Positions 45,135 through 64,000 of a DNA stretch of 64,000 bases are shown here, one piece after another. Below the pieces are notes generated by a model. It was not told where the DNA came from and made no database searches. It worked only from the letters and a program-made list of their open reading frames with translations. Position 1 is the first letter of the stretch. The number at the start of each line of letters is the position of its first letter. Made by a program: the position numbers and the translations under genes. The stretch comes from Diadema setosum (taxonomy: Eukaryota > Echinodermata > Echinoidea > Diadematoida > Diadematidae): the NCBI RefSeq assembly GCF_964275005.1, contig NC_092701.1:12127788-12191787 (forward strand), written 5' to 3'.

Positions 45135-47065
45135 CGATTCACTGTTTAGCCAGTTAGAGAAAATCACAGCACAACACACGCACTACTCGCCCTCATCGAC
45201 AAAGTCACACACGCACTCGACACATTTTCACACACAATAGGTATCTTCTTGGACTTCTCCAAGGCCTTTGACACGATTAACCATGGAATACTTCTCGCCA
45301 AATTATCTCTTTATGGCATACGTGGAAAGGCCTTGGAGTGGTTCACGAGTTACCTATCAAAAAGATCCCAATTTGTACATGTCAACGGCTTTGACTCTCA
45401 AAATAAAACAAGTGCATGTGGTGTTCCACAAGGGAGTTTATTAGGCCCACTGTTATTCATTATTTATATCAATGATTTTCGTAGATCCTCGGAGAAACTA
45501 TCTTTCATATTATTCGCGGATGACTCTAACCTTTTCTTTTCCCACCCAGACCCAAATATCTTAACAAGAACAGTAAATGAAGAATTGAAAGAGGTTATAC
45601 AATGGATATACGCAAATAAATTGTCACTAAATATTCAAAAAACAAAATTTATGCTTTTTAGTAACTCTTTAGACAGCCTCCCAGGCAATATAACATTTTG
45701 ATACTACTCCCCTATGAAGTTTCTTCCTTTAAATTTCTTGGTGTTGTGTTGATAACAAGCTTTCATGGAGGAATCATATCAATAACATATGTAAAATTAT
45801 CTCACGGAATATTGGCGTCATGAACAGATTAAAATATTATCTTCCTTCATCTGCATTATTAACTCTTTATTCTAGTTTGATATTACCTTATTTAAACTAT
45901 GGGATTCTTGCTTGGGGTAATACATATCAGATATTACTCTATAAACTCTTTTTATTGCAAAAGAAAGCGCTCAGAATTGTTTTTAATCTACATACCCGCG
46001 AACATACAGATGCTTTGTTTTTTTAGCATAAAATACTAAAAAAAAAAAGATTTGTATGTGTTTCAACTTGGCCAGTTTATGTTCAATTATAACAGTAATT
46101 TTTTACCTAAAATATTTCATGACTTATTTCATCGAAACAGTCATGGTATTGTACATAACTACCCCACGGGACGATCCGGTGAATTTCATCTTCCATTAAT
46201 GAGAACCGCACATGCCCAAAGTACATTTCTTTATACCGGACCCAAACTTTGGAATAATTCAGATAATAGTTTAAAAGATTCCCCCAAATTTGTCACATTT
46301 AAATACAAATTCAGAAAACATCTACTCTCTACTTATAATTTTAGATAATTCAAATTGTTTTAATTCATGCTTGAGCTTTCACCTGCCCTGATGTCGCAGC
46401 ACTTTGCGTGTTCTGTATGCGGACCTCTCTTCTTTCTTCTCTCCTCTTCCTTTCCTGTCTTTTGTTCTTCGTAGACTTCTATTGTTACTGTCTTCTCTCC
46501 TCTCGGTACTGTCTCGCGTCTTATGTGTGTGGGTAATGTGCGTACGTGTGTGTTGTCCTTGTCATATTTTCCCTGTACACGAGGTCAGTGAACAGTGTCC
46601 GGGCATTAGCATTGATATTTTATATTTTTTTCCCGACCTGCGTATCTCAATATAACTACATATATATATATTTTTTTTTACAAATGATTTAAATAATCTA
46701 TATCAAATATAATAGCTATAAAACAAACCCTCGAATAATATATTATTTACTCATTACTTATCTAGCGATCCACGCCCCACAAGCTTTGCTTTTTAGTGGA
46801 TCACTATTTTCCACAATCGAATCTATTTTCCGCACGTCCACGAAGTATATATGTATTGTTCCTCAAACATATGTTGTTATATAATTTATCTCGGATACTA
46901 CAGGAATCTTTTGCAAATGTTTGAACAATATCATTTCATGACATGTATACTTTGTACTATGTTTTGATTTTCGTTGATTGGAAATTTGTGCTATGTTTTT
47001 TTCTTTATTCTCGTTGATTGATTGGAAATAAACTATGATTGAATTGAATTGAATTGAATTGAATT
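45135..47065 (+). mobile_element. 5'-truncated CR1/Jockey-type LINE with reverse transcriptase remnant
   Basis: The frame from about 45150 to 45701 reads ENHSTTHALLALIDK, FLDFSKAFDTINHG, GVPQGSLLGPLLF and catalytic FADDS, the palm of a CR1/Jockey-type reverse transcriptase. After at least two frame changes, 45820-46026 (SLILPYLNYGILAWG) and 46052-46348 (GQFMFNYN, YPTGRSGEFHLP, TGPKLWNN) give the thumb and C terminus. The 3' UTR has the family stem-loop (GATCCAC 46767-46773, GTGGATC 46796-46802) and ends in (GAATT)n at 47039-47065. It lies 3' of gene 2 and is dead. Confidence 0.9.
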
Positions 47066-47431
47066 GGTCCGATCACAGTTTGGCTCATGACTCGGCTGAG
47101 GGGAATGATAGCTTTAGCAAACTTCTTTTGTAATGTCATAATAACAGGCACGTTGCACGCACCTTGGCATTACTCCAGACTGCGCGATGCGCAGAGAAGA
47201 CAACGAAGGCAACGTTACTTAGCAACACCTACGCACTTTACTCTTGATGACAGCTCAACTTCGGTAATCTTCGTATCAATGCTAACGGTGATCGGCAGTA
47301 TCATCAACAGCGCCCTCTACACTACCGGGACTATCTACCTTTAAAAATCAACCCTCGACTGGCGATGATAATGTATCCCATACATTTAAAAGTCCTATGG
47401 TCTATTATTCAGGCTTATGCGAATCCCAGAA

Positions 47432-47905
47432 TTTCAATTTCAATTCAATTCAATTCATGCTTTATTTCAATTTCAATTCAATTCAATTCATGCTTTATTT
47501 CATTTTTCGAAAAGAACATAAACATTTCACTTTCTTTGGTAACAGGTAATTAAGTTGCATAATCAAAACAAAGTAAATTGAGAAAAATAAAATCTAGGAA
47601 CCTTGGGATAAGAAATACGTTATAATGAAAATTGACTGAAGTGATAAAGACGATATAATACGTAAAACATTGAAAAATGGAGGGACCCACTGAAAAGACA
47701 ATGCTTGTAGAATGTGGGCCCCTCAAGTACAGAATGTCAATAGATATTGAACTGATGCAAAAAGGGGAAGAAAGACTGGGAATAAAGTCAGAAAAAAAGT
47801 CTGGAAGCCCACTAAGAAGACAGACACACAAACAGACACACATACTCCGGCGAATAAACATAAAACGAGACTGGGACGACGAAACTAATAAAGGGGGACT
47901 TCATA
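47432..47905 (-). mobile_element. CR1/Jockey-type LINE 3' end inside the unit 3 5' flank
   Basis: Sequence left of it (47375-47430) continues into the right side (from about 47906) when compared with 62940-63000, so this is an insertion. Plus strand starts with doubled (TTCAA)n tail and GCTTTATTTC blocks; the stem-loop is at 47680-47690 and 47714-47724. Near twin of 30098-30560. It sits about 1.7 kb upstream of gene 3. Confidence 0.8.
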
Positions 47906-49632
47906 GACAAGACAGAATGCAGGGTAACGCATGATGAGAACGCACAAGTTGTTACTCAGCTCTATAGAAAGAGTGAACGGTGTGTATAGGTGTGTATAGG
48001 TGTGTATAAAAAGCGTATCTAGATATGAATGGGTGGTACTCGATGTGATTTTTGTTTGAGAAGAAGATTAAGATTGAATGGACCAATGTTCCCAACATTG
48101 AATAGTTCCCTAACAGAGGGGCCCCCATGACATCCGGCAGGACGTCTGACCTTTGGAGCACACGGGCCTACAATTGTATTTGCATCTGCAGGTACATTGT
48201 AAATACTCTCAAGTCCGCGTTCGTTGTTTGTGTGTAGAAACCAAGAGATCGTGACTGCTCACTGTACTTCGTCTGTGGAACTTCGACCGGAAGGTCTAAC
48301 ATCGAGCTACCGAAGTGAAGAAAAATCCTATAGAACAGATTGTCTGTCGAGAGGGGCCAAATCACGTCCAACCCCTATAGTTTTACAATAGTAACAACAG
48401 TTGCAACGTGTTCTGATCTGCAATCAGCTTAAAAAGGTAGGCAGTTCACCTTGGGGAAGCAGAACCCTGTATCAAACAGATGTCAAAGACGGTGTACTAC
48501 CACCAGCCTAATGCGTGCATCCCAATTGTTCACACATTAACTTGCAACTTTCCTGTCTATACGTTTTCAGGAAAGAAGAAGATTTTTCAACTTTGTAATC
48601 ATATTTTTGTGAACTCCAGCAAACAGTGATGAAAGAGAGCTGAGTGAAATTACCCATTTCTGAAATGTTTTCAAACATCAATTGTTTTTTATGTCAGGGC
48701 GGGTGGCAGGTTTGGCAGATATTGACGGGTACATTAATTTCATCCTCTTTAACCTTTTGAGTGCTTTGGGTATCGAATGGCACTGGAAACCCTAGCATTA
48801 TAGATACTGTCTAAAGTCCAAGCTGGCACAGATAGGGTTAAGTAGCTTTGAAATGGGTCAGAGGTGGGCCAATTAACAGAAATCATTGATGGTAAAGATC
48901 ACCGTTGAAATTCCCGAACTTTTTTAAGGTACTTTAGAAAAATATTCGAGAAGAGGACAGTTTCAACATGATATCTAAATTAATTTAATGAAAAGTGCCC
49001 AACATTGATTTTGGTTACAAAATTAGGAAACAAATTAAGATCTTCAGTCATACTGGCAATGTTGTGCATGAGCAATACAGTGATGAAGGATGTCACAACT
49101 TTTCGGTATAGGGATCATGAGAGATTTCTTGCTCGAGTTGCCAGACTTTCCGCCTTGTAGAAAATCAAATTTCACCAATATCTCTGTGTTCTTGTTTTTT
49201 CCTTTGTACAATGTACATTGCAATCTTGCAAGATCACGTTGTAGAAATAGATCGAAATTGAAATTGATAAACAAGTGGTCTCAGTTTTCCTCCACACTTT
49301 GTGGCGATTGGTATATGTTGCGTTCATGCAGGACTCTTTTAAGGTATAGGCCTGTACATCGAGTTTGCGGGTTGATAAATATCACAAAATCCACTCAATG
49401 AGGCCTATTAATCTCTATGATTTTGAATCAAATTAACCCTCGTTCAACTTTTGCTAACACATGACATCATGTAATGTTAGAATGTCATGATACATAAATA
49501 CATGCCTTTTCCTATGTGTGTGTGTGTGATTAAATCCCCTTTGTTACTGAGTGCGAATTTTGTGTGTACTATGGTATTTCACTGCTTTGATGCGCCCTGA
49601 TGTAGGCCCCTACGTTTGAAGGTTTCGCAAAC
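47906..49632 (+). promoter_or_regulatory. 5' flank of gene 3, shared with gene 2
   Basis: Aligns nearly end to end with 19085-20813, with scattered single changes and small indels, including GGTGTGTATA repeated once more than in gene 2. It must contain the promoter and 5' UTR. A CCCCTAC insertion lies about 20 bases before the ATG relative to gene 2. Confidence 0.6.
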
Positions 49633-60732
<11,100 letters not shown>

Positions 60733-60733
60733 A

Positions 60734-62939
60734 TATCGTCCGGGTATTTGCAGCAATTTGACATTGGTATCTACGACGCCAACATCAGACTGATCTGTTT
60801 TACATGCTGAACCCAAGAGAATGTGGTTTCTATGTTGTCAATGTAGTTTTCTTTCAAATCCACGTTTCCATCTTTGCAGCTTTACATCATCACACTGACA
60901 AAACCACAAAAACCTTAGTTTCTTATACAAATACAAATACAAATATTACATAAACACAGAAGAGGTGTAACCTTTACCTGAATGTACGGCTGTCTCGATG
61001 TGAAAATAATAATACTGCATGATATTTCCAGTGTGTCATACAGCCAAACAATCAAACAGAAAAACAAACAAGCAAAAACCTTAAAATTACAACACTATGC
61101 AGTCAGTTCACAGCTGGCCACTAGACTGGAGTGAGTTTCCGTTGAAAATTATCTTCTTTTTTTTCAATGTTTGAACCACGAAATTGTTTTAATAATTTCA
61201 ATCCATGCCAACCCTGTTAATATAAGAAAGCTGCCATTAAGTTTCACGTTGTAGTAAGTATACAGCCACGCAAGCCCACAAAGTTTCATGTACTGGCATT
61301 GCATTTTGATTGTAAATCACTTTATACTCTAGTTAGTTGTATTGTTTGAAAGGTATTACTCAGGTCAGGGACTTCATGGATTATGCAGGAATTGCCAAAT
61401 TGGCAAACCATGAGAGACCCTCTCATTTTCATACCAGAGACAAATAGCAGGTGTCTTGTCCAAAATTAACGGCACTGACAATTACAAAATTTACGAACTT
61501 ACAAACTATTGTAGGCGTTCAATGTGGGGACAAAATGCTACCAGCAGAGCACCTGCTATGTACCAAACGCATACCAAACTACTACAACTACATTACATAT
61601 CATAGTTATTTGTAATAAAGACACGTGGATGGTGTTGGCTATAAAAATGTGACAAACAAACACTGTATTGTGTAGCAGCACTTTAATTGGGCATTCCAAA
61701 CGATTTTCATAATTCAACATCGTGTAGTACATAAATCGACAGCTCCATATATAGATTTGTGAAATTTATCGTGGTCCTTGAGCATAGAAACCAATAAACA
61801 AACTGAAAATATTATACAAATTACACTGGAGAGTGTTGATGACATCAGAGCCTCACATATTTCAGAAATGTAGCAGTGTAATTCAATTACAACATCGCTT
61901 GCTCAACAAGCTCACCTGTGAAGAATCTATGCATGCCTTCTTCTTTTGTTCTGCTTCCTTCAGCCACAACTCATGCATTCTTAATGATGAGGCTGCTATG
62001 TCATCATCCTTGTTCAGAGCAATTTGTTATAAATGTTGAAAACATTCTCATTCCTCATCCCAATCGCTATATATTCTGAAACTTTGTAGTCAGTTTAACT
62101 AATTTATGATTGTTTAATTGTAAAAATCTGAAATCATCTGGAGGTCCCCTTTACGTTTGTTTATATGATTGGATTAAGATGGAATCCCATTTACTTTGTT
62201 CAATTTTCCACTAATAAATAATATTCATTATAAAAGTAGGGGAAAAAATCCCAGTTACCCTTGTGGGTGTACCAGGGAGATGTGGGGATGTCTGCATTCT
62301 CTTTCTGGCGTAGTATCGTGTATGATACCTATCAATGCAATGATAGGCAATGGTCATTTTATATCGAATGGCATTACACCCATTATCATTTTGCATGCGC
62401 AGCGCATGTATTCTGTTATTTACATGATGATCAGAGTGCATGGGACATTTCGAGAGGCCGAGGTGTTTTAGATGCAAATCGTATGACTTGCTTTCCAGGC
62501 GATCCTCAAACAGAATAAAGTATGTTCCCTGTTGGTTTTAGACATGAACAGAATTTCAATCAAACCCCCATGAATCTTTTTGTTGTTTTTTTTTGTTGTT
62601 GTCATCTTGCTCTTTAAATTGCCCGTGAAGATGCTGTAAAAGAGATACGTCAGACAGAACAACATATTTCAGAACATCTTTGTTATCCAACCAAACATAT
62701 AAAACCTTCCAATGCAGCTTCTTCTGCTCCCTCTACAGACGACTAGTGATATGGATGAAGAAGAAGATGATGATGATGATGATGATGATGATAATGATAA
62801 TGATGAAATAATGTATAGGCTTACATAACAACCCCTGAAAGACAGTCGAAAGTGATTTCGCATATATCACTGCATCATTCGTTAACATAGCTTAAAAATA
62901 AACCCTGGTCTGGCAATAAATGTTTCCTTTTACCAAGTG
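60734..62939. other. 3' flank of gene 3 and intergenic DNA
   Basis: Bases 60734-61350 match the gene 2 3' flank (43065-43760, minus its 89-bp insert). From there gene 2 carries the Harbinger-like element and the two diverge. The remainder holds unique AT-rich sequence and a (GAT)n run (62768-62792). Short ORFs (up to 91 codons) show no coding character. Confidence 0.5.
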
Positions 62940-63320
62940 TATACGTTTAAAAGTCCTATAGTCTATTATTAGGGCTTATGCGAATGCCAAAATGCAAGGT
63001 AACGCATGATGGGAACGCAACTAGGGTCATGAGCAAGTTGACTCGGCTGTAGAAAGAGTGAACAGTGTGTATAAAAAGCGTATCTATATATGAATGTGTT
63101 CCACTCGATGTTATTCTTATTTGAGAAAAAGATTACGATTGACATGATTGGAGGGACCAATGTTCCGAGCATGGATGGAATAGTTCTATAGCAGTGCTTT
63201 GACTTTCGGCAGGACGTCTGACCTTTGGAACACACCGGCCTATTTGCATCTGCAGGTAACAGTCCGCGTTCGTGTTTTCTTTGTGTGTGTGTGTGTGTGT
63301 GTCTGTCTGTCTGTGTCTGT

Positions 63321-63369
<49 letters not shown>

Positions 63370-64000
63370 TATGTGCGTGTGTGTGTGAGTGTGTGGGGGT
63401 GTGGGTGTGTAGAATTCTAGCGATCATGACTGTTCACTGCACTTCGTCTTTGGAACTTCGATCGGAAGGTCTATACATCGAGCTGCCGAAGTGAGGAGAG
63501 ATCCAAGAGCAGAATACCTGATTGTCTATAGAGAGGGACCAAATCACGTCCAACCCCTATAACTTTACAAAAGTAACAACAGTTGCAACCTGTTCTCATC
63601 TGCAATCAGCTTAAAAAGGTAGGCAGTTCATCTTAAGGAAGCAGAACCCTGTATCAAACAAATGTCAAAGACGATGTGCTGCCACCAGCCTAATGCGTGC
63701 ATCGAAATTGTTCAAATTTTTTTTTGCAACTTTCCTGTTTATTTTCTGTCTTTCTTTTTCAGGAAAGAAGAAGCTTTGTTCAACCATGTAGTCATTCTTT
63801 TGTCAACTCCTGCAAATAGTGGTGTATGACAGATGAGTGAAATTACCCATTTCTGAAAGTGTTTTTAACCATGTGTATGATGTCATAGTTGGTAGAATAG
63901 GGCTTGTATGTTAATTTCATCCACTTTAAACTTTTGTGTACTTTAGGTATCGAATTGCACTGGAAACGCCACGATTGCAGATACAAGTTGGCACATAAAG
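62940..64000 (+). promoter_or_regulatory. 5' flank of the next tandem unit (gene off the right edge)
   Basis: Bases 62940-62995 match 47375-47430, and from there the sequence follows 19085-20000 and 47906-48830 (AAGGTAACGCATGATGGGAA, AAAAAGCGTATCTATATATG, CAGGACGTCTGACCTTTGGA). It is more diverged than those two are from each other. A (GT)n block has expanded at 63281-63405 relative to the other units. A sulfotransferase ATG would be expected about 0.7-0.9 kb beyond the window. Confidence 0.7.
63281..63405. repeat. (GT)n / (GTCT)n microsatellite
   Basis: About 125 bases of GT and GTCT units. In the other two units the same place reads only GTTTGTGTGTAG, so the run expanded in this unit. Confidence 0.95.

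Noticed and set aside
45249-46348. Penelope-type origin for the RT fragments
   Set aside because: No GIY-YIG domain or terminal repeats; the C-terminal FLYTGPKLWN region and (ATTGA)n tails are typical of CR1/Jockey-type LINEs.
62196-62518. Overlapping 85-91 residue ORFs after gene 3
   Set aside because: Three frames of both strands are open over the same unique stretch; no coding bias or homology among the units.
62969-63494. Cys/Val-rich and His/Thr-rich ORFs near the right edge
   Set aside because: They translate the (GT)n run; the region is duplicated 5' flank.

Overview
This is eukaryotic, intron-rich, AT-rich DNA full of microsatellites and transposon copies. The host is probably a marine deuterostome invertebrate. 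I favour an echinoderm because taggcct-type words recur and because of the mix of tRNA-SINEs, CR1/Jockey-type and L1-type LINEs, Helitrons and MITEs, but this is an inference. No bacterial operon, CRISPR array or rRNA gene is present, and I recognise no retrovirus-like element.

The host content is a tandem array of cytosolic, PAPS-dependent sulfotransferase genes, all on the plus strand. Three complete six-exon genes can be assembled with consistent GT/AG borders and matching intron phases (1-0-1-0-1): gene 1 (8574-16585, 310 aa), gene 2 (20814-43063, 312 aa) and gene 3 (49633-60732, 312 aa). Gene 1 is the diverged member. Genes 2 and 3 are recent duplicates that also share about 1.7 kb of 5' flank, most intron sequence and some 3' flank. 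A third copy of that 5' flank starts near 62940 and runs off the right edge, so another gene probably follows. Sequence at about 1.73-1.83 kb resembles the 3' end of gene 1, so another copy may lie to the left.

Layout: 0-2 kb, a tRNA-Thr-like sequence, an old LINE 3' end and TA repeats; 2.8-7.7 kb, a MITE and a 14-unit satellite of about 165 bp; 8.6-16.6 kb, gene 1, whose introns carry a 1-kb element with long inverted repeats, a foldback, a MITE and two LINE fragments; 19.1-47.4 kb, the gene 2 duplication unit; 47.4-62.9 kb, the gene 3 unit; 62.9-64 kb, the start of the next unit.

Because units 2 and 3 align outside their insertions, each serves as the empty-site control for the other. Unit 2 alone gained a head-to-tail Helitron pair (5.4 kb), a 6.9-kb L1-type LINE with a 13-bp target duplication and a nested pogo-like MITE, a tRNA-SINE that itself carries a LINE tail, two copies of an unusual hAT-like MITE, a Harbinger-like MITE and several CR1/Jockey-type LINE ends. 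Unit 3 alone gained a mariner-like MITE, a 1.58-kb inverted-repeat element and two LINE ends. These gains explain most of the size difference between the units (about 28 versus 15.5 kb).

The most interesting non-genic signal is a stem-loop shared by eight 3' ends of CR1/Jockey-type LINEs. Its loop sequence is conserved (ACAAGC...GCTT core), while the stem sequence differs among copies but keeps its pairing, as expected of an RNA structure used in retrotransposition. The Helitron pair, with several internal decayed copies of its 3' hairpin, and the hAT-like MITEs with internal repeat arrays are the next most unusual.
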